The notes beneath the pieces are model-generated. The model was given only the letters and a program-made list of their open reading frames with translations. It was not told where the DNA came from and did no database searches. From CAWGMT01 sp963823675 (lineage in GTDB: Bacteria > Planctomycetota > Planctomycetia > Isosphaerales > Isosphaeraceae), in assembly GCA_963823675.1 (NCBI GenBank), contig CAWGMT010000011.1, positions 496,001 to 560,000 of the forward strand: a DNA stretch of 64,000 bases, given 5' to 3'. This document shows positions 55,505 to 64,000 of the stretch, in pieces. Position numbers and translations under genes: made by a program. Position 1 is the stretch's first letter, and each line of letters begins with the position of its first letter.

Positions 55505-57067
55505 ATGCGAACACGCCCACCAAGAACGAAAATGACTACGCTTTGTCTGCTCACGGTCTTAGCTCTCCTGACAGGCGCTGGTCGGTCGATCGTTCAGGAC
55601 TCGAAGGCGAAGCCAAAGCGGTTCATCGAGCCTCAGTTGGATCGCTGCACGATCGTTGGCGACAACCACGTACTGAAACCCGCACGGATCGTGTCACCCC
55701 GCTTGGACGAACATCTCGCTGGGAATCTGCGGCTGACCGTCAATTCGAGCAAGATTACGGCGGTCCACTCTTCGGACAACATACAAGCGTGGGCGTCGCA
55801 AATTCCTAATGGATTCTCGGTGGCCTGGCTGGGAGATGATGATGAGACCGCTTACCTGCTCTTCAACCGGATTAATCCGGAAACGGAGGACTTCGAATTC
55901 GAGAAACCGGTCACGATTCGCCGGCTGGCTTTACGGTCGGCGGAGTGGCTGCCGAGCCTGGTTGTTGGTGACAAGAATCATGAGTCCCTGATCAGCATCT
56001 TACCCGGCGAGCATAGGGTCATCATTCTGACCGCCACTGCCAAGGAAACGCCTTTCGGGGAAGAACTTGTCTCCTACCGAGTCACTTGCTTCCCACGAGG
56101 TAAGACGGAGCTATTGTGGTCGAAAATATTCGTTTCCCGAGGTCAACGACCGACTCCCGGCGTGTTTCTCTGGGCTTCCAGACGCCCCAACTATGCAACG
56201 TCGTCCATCCAGCACCTCGCCTGGCTCGGTGAACGCATTCTGGTCTGCGCCGAAGATGTCCAGGACATTCTCTGCTTGGAGGGAGATACCGGCAAAGAAG
56301 CGTGGCGTTTGGAGCGTGTGTGGGAGTATCAGCGTGGATTCATCGGGCCCAGCGTATGGTCACACTTCCTTTCCCGTTTCGGAATCGAATCCACTCGACT
56401 AAAGGACCAGAAATCAGATGAGGTTCGGCTCGCTCGTGAGGCATTTGACAAGCAGTTCGCATGCGCTATCGTCGCTGGTCCGCTGGTTGTTCACGGTCAA
56501 CGAAAAGTCAGAGCGAGCCACGATCGGATATTCGTGGGCGTCTCGAAGGGACCGGTCGGACCCTATTCCGGCTATCTGTCCGATTGTCTCGTTTACGAAC
56601 TCAACGAACAGGGGACTCCGATCGCTATCATCCACTTGCCGGAAATGATCGAGGGAAGCTCGTTTCTTGTGACGGATGATGGGATCATCTGGAAGTGCCA
56701 GAACCAGGCGATGGTCAAGGTCGGGCTGTCAGAGGGTCGTGCCAGCTTTGTGAGTGGACCTGGCTCGACGGATGCAGTCGGCAAAATCGACTGGTATCGC
56801 CAACTCCACGCCAAGAAGCAAAAGGCATGGCTCGTTTCCGGCTGGATGGATATCCCGATTGTTTTCGAGAGAGCCTCGGCGTTCAGGCTGCCCGCTGGGG
56901 GCTACATCACGAAACGCTCCGACAACATCTACCACTTTCCCCTGGGGATAATCGACCTGAAGACGGGTCTTGAGCGTAACTTGACCCTCGACGTTCCGTA
57001 CCATGGCGAGGTCCCCGATCCCGAGACCAACTTCTGTTCGGAAGAACAACGAAATGGCGAGGACTAA
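55505..57067 (+). CDS. Exported beta-propeller (PQQ-like) protein
   Basis: 520 residues from MRTRPPRTKM. A signal segment (TTLCLLTVLALLTGAG) is followed by repeating beta-strand units with blades such as ERILVCAEDVQDILCLEGDTGKEAWRLERV (PQQ-like 'G...DTG...W') and DCLVYELNEQGTPIAIIHLPE. The C-terminal end may be frameshifted: another frame at ~57050-57245 reads ISEMWLEGNRLRIGLETGDWSMEQ, which looks like a further blade. No catalytic motif was recognised. Confidence 0.68.
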   Translation: MRTRPPRTKMTTLCLLTVLALLTGAGRSIVQDSKAKPKRFIEPQLDRCTIVGDNHVLKPARIVSPRLDEHLAGNLRLTVNSSKITAVHSSDNIQAWASQIPNGFSVAWLGDDDETAYLLFNRINPETEDFEFEKPVTIRRLALRSAEWLPSLVVGDKNHESLISILPGEHRVIILTATAKETPFGEELVSYRVTCFPRGKTELLWSKIFVSRGQRPTPGVFLWASRRPNYATSSIQHLAWLGERILVCAEDVQDILCLEGDTGKEAWRLERVWEYQRGFIGPSVWSHFLSRFGIESTRLKDQKSDEVRLAREAFDKQFACAIVAGPLVVHGQRKVRASHDRIFVGVSKGPVGPYSGYLSDCLVYELNEQGTPIAIIHLPEMIEGSSFLVTDDGIIWKCQNQAMVKVGLSEGRASFVSGPGSTDAVGKIDWYRQLHAKKQKAWLVSGWMDIPIVFERASAFRLPAGGYITKRSDNIYHFPLGIIDLKTGLERNLTLDVPYHGEVPDPETNFCSEEQRNGED

Positions 57068-57307
57068 CTGGAGCACACTTGGTCCATACTTGCTGACAAT
57101 TTCCGAAATGTGGCTCGAAGGCAATCGGCTGCGAATCGGGCTCGAAACCGGCGACTGGTCGATGGAGCAAACAGAAGTGGAGGATTGGACGGCAGTCCTT
57201 GACTTCGATATCGGCGAGTTAATGAAACCCAGGAATTGCAATTGATTGATCGCACTCGTCACAACAATCCAGTCTCACCTCTTATGGGCTTTTCGCTTGG
57301 CTCGACT

Positions 57308-58993
57308 CTAACTGCGAATGGCGGTCAGTTTGTGGACGCAGGTCACCGCCAGCGACCCGTCACCAACGGCAAAGCCGACTCGCTTGGTCGATCCTGCGCG
57401 AATGTCGCCCGCCGCCAGAATTCCCGGGACTGTCGTCTCCAGCGGGCAGGGCTCGCGGTCGACCAGGGGCCATCGGCCGGTGCGGAGTGCATCAGTGCCC
57501 GTAAGGATATAACCAAGCTCGTCTCGCGCAAGCGTTTCCGGCAGCCATGAGCATCCCGGGTCTGCTCCGATGAAGACAAACACGGCCGAGACCCGCAGCG
57601 TCTGGAACGGCTCTGGGGATTGCTGCGGATTTCCGGCTGGGTTGAATGCCCGGATTGTGATGCTCTCCAGTCGTCTCTCACCACGGACGGCGGCAATCTC
57701 GACTCCTTCGTGCAGGCGGATATTGGCCGCGGCACGTATCCGGCCGACAAGATAATTCGACATTCCGGGTCCCAGACGTTTCCGAACCAGCAAGTGAACG
57801 GTTCGATCCCGACAGCATTCGGCCAGAAATACAGCCGCCTGTCCCGCGGAGTTTCCAGCCCCGACGACGGCGACGTCCTGGGCGTCGTAGAGGACGGCTT
57901 CGACCGAGGTGCACGCATAGTGGATTCCCGACGATTCGAATCGCTCTGCGCCCGTGGCCTCGAGCCTCCGCCAGCGGACGCCGGCGGCAACGAGCACTGT
58001 TCGGGCTTGAAGCACCGTTCCGCAATCCAGGTGCAATTTGTGAAAACCCCCCGGCGTGGCGCTCGGCTCGATCCGCTCGACGGACACTGGTGCGGCCATC
58101 CTGGCCCCGAATTTGAGCATCTGAAGAACGCTCCGCGTGGCGAGATCCGCGCCGGAGATTCCATTGGGAAAGCCGATGAAATTCTCGATCTGGGACGACG
58201 CAGAGGCTTGACCGCCAGGCCCAAGCCGGTCGAGGACGATCGTGGAAACACCCTCGGAGGCCGCATAGACCGCGGCGGCCATTCCCGCCGGGCCAGCCCC
58301 GACAATCGCCAGATCGACCGCGTCGAGCGGACAAGCACGCCACACACCGGCCTTTTGTGCCAGCTCTCGCAGCCCAGGATTGAAGAGTAACTGACCGCCG
58401 CTGCATTCAACCACCGGCGACTTCTTGGGCCAACCCCACTCGGCCAGCAGCTCCCGCCCCTGTTCGGATTCCGACTCATACCAGGTAAACGGAACGAAGT
58501 TCTTGAAGAGGAACTCGCGCACGAGCGTCGTGTCGCGGCACTTCGCTGGGCCCACCACCCGCAGTCCCAGAACGCCGGTCTCGGTTAGGAGCCGTCGGCG
58601 TTCCTGAATGGCGAGCAGCAGCTTTCCACTGACGTGCGGCACCTTATTGAGCATCTCGCGCAAACGCGCCCCCGGAACGCGCAAGAGACGCGTCGGGCCG
58701 CGCACGACGCCGGTGACGATCACGGGCCGGCGCGTCAAGAGATCAATGTCTCCCGCGAATTGGCCTGGGCCATGCGTCACGACATGACGATTGCCATCGG
58801 AAGGGTTTAATATGTCGATAGCGCCCGATTCGACCACGAACAGGTCCAAATCGGCATCGCCAGCACGGAAAACGATCTGGCCATCGTCGAAGCAACACGA
58901 GTCGGCCAAGGGCGCCAAGGCTGCGAGCTCGCTCGGTTCGAGCCGTGGAAAGGCCACGGCGCTGCTGGGTGATGTTCCGGATTTGTCATTCAT
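57308..58993 (-). CDS. Three-domain oxidoreductase: cNMP-binding, glutaredoxin-like, TrxR-like FAD/NAD domain
   Basis: 561 residues from MNDKSGTSP. Residues ~10-120 form a cyclic-nucleotide-binding type domain (VFRAGDADLDLFVVESGAIDIL, GPGQFAGDIDLL). A ~75-residue glutaredoxin-like part follows (REFLFKNFVPFTWYESESEQGRELL). Then comes the flavoprotein: FAD GAGPAGMAAAVYAASEG, the NAD site VAVVGAGNSAGQAAVFLA, and the FAD end VPGILAAGDIRAG. The CxxC found in thioredoxin reductases is absent (IHYACTSVEA). It probably passes electrons to an unknown partner under nucleotide control. Confidence 0.88.
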   Translation of the reverse strand: MNDKSGTSPSSAVAFPRLEPSELAALAPLADSCCFDDGQIVFRAGDADLDLFVVESGAIDILNPSDGNRHVVTHGPGQFAGDIDLLTRRPVIVTGVVRGPTRLLRVPGARLREMLNKVPHVSGKLLLAIQERRRLLTETGVLGLRVVGPAKCRDTTLVREFLFKNFVPFTWYESESEQGRELLAEWGWPKKSPVVECSGGQLLFNPGLRELAQKAGVWRACPLDAVDLAIVGAGPAGMAAAVYAASEGVSTIVLDRLGPGGQASASSQIENFIGFPNGISGADLATRSVLQMLKFGARMAAPVSVERIEPSATPGGFHKLHLDCGTVLQARTVLVAAGVRWRRLEATGAERFESSGIHYACTSVEAVLYDAQDVAVVGAGNSAGQAAVFLAECCRDRTVHLLVRKRLGPGMSNYLVGRIRAAANIRLHEGVEIAAVRGERRLESITIRAFNPAGNPQQSPEPFQTLRVSAVFVFIGADPGCSWLPETLARDELGYILTGTDALRTGRWPLVDREPCPLETTVPGILAAGDIRAGSTKRVGFAVGDGSLAVTCVHKLTAIRS

Positions 58994-59013
58994 GGTGCTA
59001 TTCCGTGGCCCAT

Positions 59014-59074
59014 GGGGGACATTGCTCGAATAGTTAGCGGTTTGGGCAATCTGGGAGGAAATCGCACCGCATTC
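59014..59074. repeat. 61-bp repeat (copy 1)
   Basis: Begins GGGGGACATTGCTCGAATAG. It matches 59557-59617 with a few differences. Together they bracket a ~480-bp stretch (59075-59556) in which no gene was found. Copy 1 overlaps the upstream region of the oxidoreductase gene. Confidence 0.65.
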
Positions 59075-59556
59075 CGTCTGGAAAACCTCGGCACGGTCGT
59101 CCCCACGATTCAAGACATACTACCCACCCTGGCAAGCACGAGCGAAACGGAGCGTGACACGTCCCTAACAAAGCCGTAGGAAAAGCACCCATCAGGAATG
59201 CGACCCAAGGCACAACTCACCAGATTATCCAATTTGCCAAGTGTTCAATGTCCCCCTTTTGCCGCCAGCCAGCCCCGGCAGCTCGTGCTGCCGCCGACGA
59301 AGCTCGTCGGAAAGTTCCAAAGCGACTGAAGGGTTTTCGCTGCATCTCCCGCGATATAATTTTGAGGGGACGCACGTCAAGCACGCCGCGCCGGCCCCCG
59401 GATGGGTGGGATGCAACTTCCTCTTTTCTCGGTACCGTGCAGTCCGCGAACTGACCATCAAATTCCCAGCGCCGAGACTTTCTAGAAAGGGGGCGGCGCT
59501 CGCGGCCGCTACGACCGCCGCTCAACTCCTCGATCGACAACATCAGAATTGACCAA

Positions 59557-59617
59557 GGGGGACATTGCTCGAATAGTTGGCGGTTTGGGCAATCTGGTGA
59601 AGAAATCGCACCGCATT
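59557..59617. repeat. 61-bp repeat (copy 2)
   Basis: Same orientation as 59014-59074; the intervening DNA contains no credible gene. The copies could be a remnant of a target duplication or a simple duplication. Confidence 0.65.
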
Positions 59618-59620
59618 TCG

Positions 59621-59842
59621 TCATTCCTTGCGACTTCGTTGTGGGTCCCTGCTCCGCGTACGCGTAGGAATGCCGCGATCCCTGGCGGCCATTTTCCGCC
59701 ATCGGCGCTCGTAAGTGCCGTAGATCGTCGCGAGCCGGTAATAGTCGTACGATCGTATCCCCACCATCGCACCGTAGACGAGCAACGCCACGACGGCCAC
59801 GGCTAGCATCAGCGTGCGGACCCGGAAGCGCGGAAGTCGCAT
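59621..59842 (-). CDS. Small planctomycete membrane protein
   Basis: 73 residues. It starts MRLPRFRVRTLMLAVAVVALLVYGAMV, a membrane opening common in planctomycete proteins, followed by SYDYYRLATIYGTYERRWRKMAA. The basic C-terminus may be out of frame, so the native protein could be longer. No known function. Confidence 0.55.
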   Translation of the reverse strand: MRLPRFRVRTLMLAVAVVALLVYGAMVGIRSYDYYRLATIYGTYERRWRKMAARDRGIPTRTRSRDPQRSRKE

Positions 59843-59932
59843 GATCGTCCCTCACAATGTGCGTTGCTGCCGCCCTAGCCGGTAAGGCCAGCACGGAGCA
59901 TCGCCTCCTGAAGTCGTTCGAGAAGCTGAGGA

Positions 59933-60529
59933 TTACCCGCGGAGTGACGTTGTCCCCGACGTGACGCGCCGGATGGCGGACTCCAGCCGGTTCAGGTCGA
60001 TGGGCTTGGTCAAGTGTTCGGCGAATCCGGCACTGGCGCTTGGTTGCAGGTCTTCCTCGGAGCCAAATCCGCTGATGGCGATGACGGGCAGTCTCCGGCC
60101 GCCGCCGCGGCCGTGTAACAACTCGAGGCCGGTTCCGTCCGGCAGTTCGATGTCGCTGACCAGAAGGTTGAAATAAGCTTCCTCCGCGGCGGCCAGGGCG
60201 CCGAAGAGGCGATCGACCGGCACAACGTTGTAGTTGCGGTTCTTGAGCATCAACGTGAGATAGCGCAGGGTTTCCCCGTTGTCCTCAACGAGAAGGACGT
60301 TCAACCCGCCGCCGCCGGTCGGCTCCAACGGCGGCTTGATCGGTTCGGGAGAAGGCGTCGCTTCGGCGGGCACGGTACCTTCCAAACGACCTGCATCACC
60401 CACGCGCGGCGGCCCTTGACGTGGTGGTCGCGGGCGGCGAGATCTACTACAAGGACGGGCACTTCGAGCGCCCGCCGTTCGCAAGCCTGGCTGCGGGATC
60501 GGCTTGACCCGGTAATCGCCGTCGAGCAC
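59933..60529 (-). pseudogene. Response-regulator receiver-domain fragment (copy 1)
   Basis: A REC domain reads LNVLLVEDNGETLRYLTLMLKNRNYNVVPV...FNLLVSDIELPDGTGLEL...LPVIAISGF...LTKPIDLNRLESAI, with the acidic pair (ED), phospho-Asp (SDIE) and Lys (TKP). The N-terminal ~60 codons look like an antisense reading of another gene fragment, so the true N-terminus is missing. It probably was the C-terminal REC of a hybrid histidine kinase. A second, shorter copy lies at 61808-62120. Confidence 0.7.
60410..60507 (+). pseudogene. Gene-end fragment
   Basis: A frame DVVVAGGEIYYKDGHFERPPF ending at TGA 60505-60507 looks like the tail of a protein, perhaps of an amidohydrolase-like family. It is read antisense to the receiver ORF and has no start. 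It appears to be a piece of a rearranged region. Confidence 0.25.
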
Positions 60530-60793
60530 GCCAGTGCCAGGTGCCGCGCGAGTACTTCGGCGCCGCAGACGGGCTTGCCGTCAGCGTCAACGACGATTCC
60601 CGAAGGACAGCCCTTCTCGCCATGGGATCGTTTATTCAACTTGATTTCGAGGCATTGCTGACCCTGGCCTCTGGCCATGACGCGGGTCTCTTTCCGGCAT
60701 GAGACGCCGACGGGAGCAGACGGATTGCCAATCCGTCCCACAATCACTTGATCGTAAGTATGTTTCCATCCGCCTGTTGCCGTAGGCCGTCGT

Positions 60794-61684
60794 GTGATCT
60801 TCCGCGAATTCCTCGCCTTCTTTTTTCCCGACGCGCACGCGGCGATCGATTGGAGCCGGAAGTACGAATCGCTCGACAAAGAACTGCAGCAGATCGTGAG
60901 CGAATCGGAGCTCGGCCTTCGCCTGGCCGACAAGCTTTTCAAGGTGTGGCTCGCCGACGGCCGCGAAGCGTGGATTCTGATCCATATCGAAATCCAGAAT
61001 CAGCGCGATCCCGGGTTCGCCGAACGGATGTTTGTTTACAACTATCGCATCTACGACCGGCACCGGAAGCCGGTGATAAGCCTGGCCGTGATGGGTGACG
61101 AAGACCCGACGTGGCGGCCCAATCAGTTCAGCCACGGGATGTTCGGTTGCACGATGCGAATCCAGTTCCCCATCGTCAAGCTGCTTGATTACGCCAGCCA
61201 CGGTGCGCAACTGGAAACTGCCTTGAACCCTTTTGCGGCCGTGGTGCTGGCCCACCTGAAAACTCAGGAAACGCGCGGCGATCCGGCGACCCGGAGGTCT
61301 TGGAAGTTCCGACTGATCAAGAGTCTCTACGGCCGCGGACTTGATGGAGAGCAAGTCCGATTGCTCTTCAGATTCCTGGACGCGATAATCGATCTACCAA
61401 GAGATTTGGAAAAGGCGCTGAGTGTCGAGCTAGCCGAATTCGAGAAGAAGCGGACGATGCCATACGTGAGCAGCATCGAACGAATTGCCCGAGAAGAAGG
61501 CAAAGCCGAAGCAAAAGCCGAGACCCTGTTGAGGCTGTTGAGCAAGCGATTCAACACAGCCCTTCCCGCGGAACTGGAGGGCTGCATCCGCTCCACGACC
61601 GACCTGGCGAAGCTGGACGCATGGATCGACACGACCCAGGAAGTCGGCAATCTGGCCGATTTCCGCCGAATCTGTGGAATCTGA
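60794..61684 (+). CDS. Rpn-family recombination-promoting nuclease (DUF4351-type C-terminus)
   Basis: 296 residues. The N-terminal PD-(D/E)XK-type region includes REWILIHIEIQNQRD-like core (AWILIHIEIQNQRDPGFAERMFVY) with acid and Q/K-type catalytic positions. The C-terminus is helical and ends with REEGKAEAKAETLLRLLSKRF...LPAELEGCIRSTTDLAKLDAWID, a DUF4351-type module. Rpn proteins stimulate recA-independent recombination. The gene sits between the two receiver-domain copies. Confidence 0.85.
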   Translation: MIFREFLAFFFPDAHAAIDWSRKYESLDKELQQIVSESELGLRLADKLFKVWLADGREAWILIHIEIQNQRDPGFAERMFVYNYRIYDRHRKPVISLAVMGDEDPTWRPNQFSHGMFGCTMRIQFPIVKLLDYASHGAQLETALNPFAAVVLAHLKTQETRGDPATRRSWKFRLIKSLYGRGLDGEQVRLLFRFLDAIIDLPRDLEKALSVELAEFEKKRTMPYVSSIERIAREEGKAEAKAETLLRLLSKRFNTALPAELEGCIRSTTDLAKLDAWIDTTQEVGNLADFRRICGI

Positions 61685-61807
61685 AAGGCCTGGGTAAGAG
61701 AGAAGGGGCCAGCCAAGTCAGCCGTCGCCATAATCGGCCACGGGTTGCGACTTTTGGATTAACTTCGCCGGAGCATCGCATCCAGAAGCCATTCGAAATG
61801 CGGAAAA

Positions 61808-62120
61808 TCACCCAGGGGGTGACGTTGTGCGCGACGTGACGCGCCGGATGGCGGACTCCATCTGGTTCAGGTCAATGGGCTTGGTCAAGTGTTCGGCGAA
61901 TCTGGCACTGGCGCTTGGTTGCAGGTCTTCCTCGGAGCCAAATCCGCTGATGGCGATGCCGGGCAGTTTCCGGCCGCCGCCGCGGCCGTGAAACAACTCG
62001 AGGCCGGTTCCGTCCGGCAGTTCGATGTCGCTGACCAGAAGGTCGAAATAAGCTTCCTCCGCGGCGGCCGGGGCGCCGAAGAGGCGATCGACCGGCACAA
62101 CGTTGTAGTTCCGGTTCTGT
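61808..62120 (-). pseudogene. Response-regulator receiver-domain fragment (copy 2, truncated)
   Basis: It shares almost all of the sequence from NRNYNVVPVDRLFG to the end (…LTKPIDLNQMESAIRRVTS) with copy 1. It lacks the first beta-strand, the acidic pair and helix 1, so it cannot be functional as a receiver. It sits directly against the 3' end of the CHAT gene. Confidence 0.75.
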
Positions 62121-62150
62121 CCGGTCGCCCCCAGCCGGCGAGGGCTGGGT

Positions 62151-64000
62151 TCAATCCGGATCACCCACCAGCACGAACGCAGCCCAGTAATACGGGTGGG
62201 CATAAGGATGGTCGTCCCCAGGGACGGCGGTAATGTTCAATCCCGGCCCTGCCTCTTTTCGCTTCTCCGCGCTCTTGGACCGCGCCTCCCCTCCCGAGAG
62301 GCTCGCTGCCAGCTTGGCGACTTCGTCACGAGTTAGCCCGCGAAGCCAGCCCTTTGCCTCGGCGAGCGCCTCGGACTTGGGCAATGGTTGCGAGAGACCG
62401 GCGCGCTGGCCGAGCAAGTTCGCATAGAACCGCTGCATCAAGAGGGCCGTCGCCGTGTCGTCTACCTTCCACAGCGACAGGCAGACGCTCCGCGTGCCTG
62501 ACATCAAGAGCGCCTGGGTGAACCCGACAAATCCCTCGCCGCCGGCGTGTCGGCCCAGAGCCGTCTCGCACGCCGAGAGCGTTACCAGCTCGCTCTTCAG
62601 GTCCCAGCTCCGCTGGATCTCGCGGACCGTCAGCTTTCCGTCGAAAACCGGCTTGTGATTCATGACCTGCTCCAGCGGGTCGGGCAGGCTGGTCTGGGTC
62701 AGGATCACCGCGGAACGCTGCGGGATCGCCTCATCGATTACCCCGTGCGTCGCCAGGTGGATGAAGCCGAACTTCCCCAGCTCGCCCGAGGCGGCCAGCC
62801 GATCCAGCTCGGGCTCGCTCGCGTCGGCTCCGAACAGGGCCATGGTCGGGCGATCATCGGATTTGAAGAGATCAGCGAGCGCCTGGACCTCGTAGCGCGT
62901 GCCTGGCAAGGGGGCGAAGTCGTCGCCGCCTGACCGTGCTGTCATGAGCATCTGCTGCAGCTTGCGTTGCTCGGCGATCGCAACCGGTGCCGGATGCGCG
63001 TCCATCACCACGCCGAGCTTGCCGGCGGCCAATTCGCGCCCGGCCACCTGGCCGGCACGCCAGACCTCAATCGGAACCGGTTGGCCTGGCTCAGGAACGG
63101 CTTTCAAGTCCTCGCGCTGGTGCAGCGGCGCGCCGTTGTAGGTCAGCAATACGTCGCCAGGCTTCAGGCCATGGGTCGCGCCGTTCGAGCCGGGAATCAC
63201 CACATTGACCAGCAGGCCGTGGTCGGGCAGCGGGTTGGCGCGCTCGAACTGTCCGGCCGCTCGTAAAATGGGTCGCCGAGGGCCAGCAGGCCGGCGTGGC
63301 GATCGGGCCGGGGCTGCTCCCGAAGGTACTTGAACAGGGTGCCTGACGGGGCGTAGCTCACCGTCCGGGTGTGACCGGAGGCCAGGAGCGTTTCGACTGG
63401 AATGCCCGCCATGGCTTGGGAGGGAAGGACGATCAGCCGCCGGGCCGGCGGCAGGCCTTCGGCGGTGGTGCCCAGCGCTTTGGCCAGCGGCTCAAGGCGC
63501 TGGGTGCGTAGCCTCTCGACCAGGGGACGCGGGTCGGCTGTACCGCCGCCGGGTCTTTTCCTCAGGTCCGCCCGGACACGGTCGGCAAGCGCGGTGTCTT
63601 CTTTGCTCCACAGCCCGCCCGGGCCGGTTCCCGCGATCTGGACCCAGGCCGGGATGCCCCGCGAGCGGACGACCACGCCCCAGTGCTCGCCGTCGGGGTC
63701 GGCCGCATTCGGTCCCTTGGGGGCGATATCGACCCAGGCGACGAACGCGGCATCGGCGGGCAGCGCGGCCTGGATTTCGTTCAGCCTGGCGACCTGGCCT
63801 GCCAGGGGGCCGTACTCCTGGACAAGCTTGGTCTGAAACTCACCCAAGGCAATGCTCGCCAGCTCGCGCTGGCGCTTCAACGCCGTAAACCGCTCTCGCA
63901 GCGCGCCCTGGTCCAGGCCCTGGGGCGTTGCTTTGACGAGATTGTCGAGCCGTTCCAGTGCAGAAGTCAAATTTCGGAGGCGAGCTCGCTCGTCGGGTGC
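62151..64000 (-). CDS. CHAT-domain protease with PDZ-like insert, frameshifted, partial
   Basis: The gene runs off the window at 64000, so the N-terminus is missing. The upstream frame (63197-64000) has helical ALERLDNLVKATPQGLDQGALRERFTALKRQRELA and the first part of CHAT (LIVLPSQAMAGIPVETLLA). After a shift near 63250 the second frame reads HGLKPGDVLLTYNGAPLHQRED (PDZ-like), then the catalytic His FIHLATHGV and Cys TLSACETALGRHAGGEG, and TRSVCLSLWKVDD. CHAT is a caspase-like peptidase fold; the PDZ-like module inside it is unusual. Substrate unknown. Confidence 0.85.

Noticed and set aside
1..64000. CRISPR arrays
   Set aside because: No set of three or more regularly spaced 23-47-bp repeats was seen. 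The tandem repeats found have no spacers.
1..64000. tRNA or rRNA genes
   Set aside because: No T-loop GGTTCRAATCC with matching acceptor arms and no rRNA-like conserved segments were noticed in intergenic DNA.

Overview
The window looks like chromosomal DNA of a planctomycete, most probably of the Isosphaeraceae type (Singulisphaera/Paludisphaera-like). This is inferred from the high GC content, two DUF4058 genes, a serine/threonine kinase fused to 14 WD40 repeats, secreted proteins opening with N-termini of the kind MRLPRFRVRTLM and MRRIRFTIANLL, and many short dispersed palindromes. No database search was possible.

Layout. 0-9 kb: a partial gene end, a SAM methyltransferase, tilS, a DUF4058 gene, a kinase-WD40 gene and a small secreted protein. 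10-16.7 kb: a co-directional cluster of an MBOAT acyltransferase, two SGNH hydrolases, an AMP-forming ligase and an LpxL-like acyltransferase; together these resemble a dlt/AlgI-AlgJ type extracytoplasmic acylation pathway without a visible carrier protein. 16.7-18.4 kb: a deleted DUF4058 gene and a GNAT/DUF1778 toxin-antitoxin pair. 18.8-24.5 kb: a flagellar control block (flhA, flhF, flhG/fleN-like, fliA-type sigma factor). 24.6-33 kb: secreted and redoxin proteins, then a minus-strand operon built on a membrane-linked GTPase (membrane protein, GTPase, 234-aa protein, lipoprotein, methyltransferase).

34.6-46.1 kb is a defence island on the minus strand. In transcription order it holds a PARIS-like pair (AriA-like ATPase, AriB-like DUF4435/TOPRIM protein), then DrmA, DrmB, a UvrD/Rep-type helicase with a RelE-like N-terminus, DrmC, and a protein that reads as CBS-like domains followed by a HEPN-like Rx4H motif. 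The five genes from drmA on overlap or lie within 8 nt of each other. They contain the DISARM core (DrmA, DrmB, DrmC) but no DNA methyltransferase and no DrmD or DrmE. This island is the best candidate here for an undescribed or variant system.

46-51.8 kb: transposase remnants, a signal peptidase I, an ECF sigma factor with a frameshifted membrane partner, and two more toxin-antitoxin pairs (YafQ/DinJ-like, VapBC-like). 51.8-59 kb: a helical protein of unknown function, small membrane proteins, a beta-propeller protein and a three-domain cNMP-binding/glutaredoxin-like/TrxR-like oxidoreductase. 59.6-62.1 kb: two copies of a response-regulator fragment flanking an Rpn-family nuclease. 62.1-64 kb: a CHAT protease with a PDZ-like insert, running off the window.

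A striking feature of the whole window is that at least a dozen otherwise well-conserved genes read through only if one to four single-base frameshifts are allowed, while tilS, flhA, flhF, flhG, fliA and the SGNH genes are intact. Assembly indels or genuine decay could both explain this; each affected gene is flagged below.
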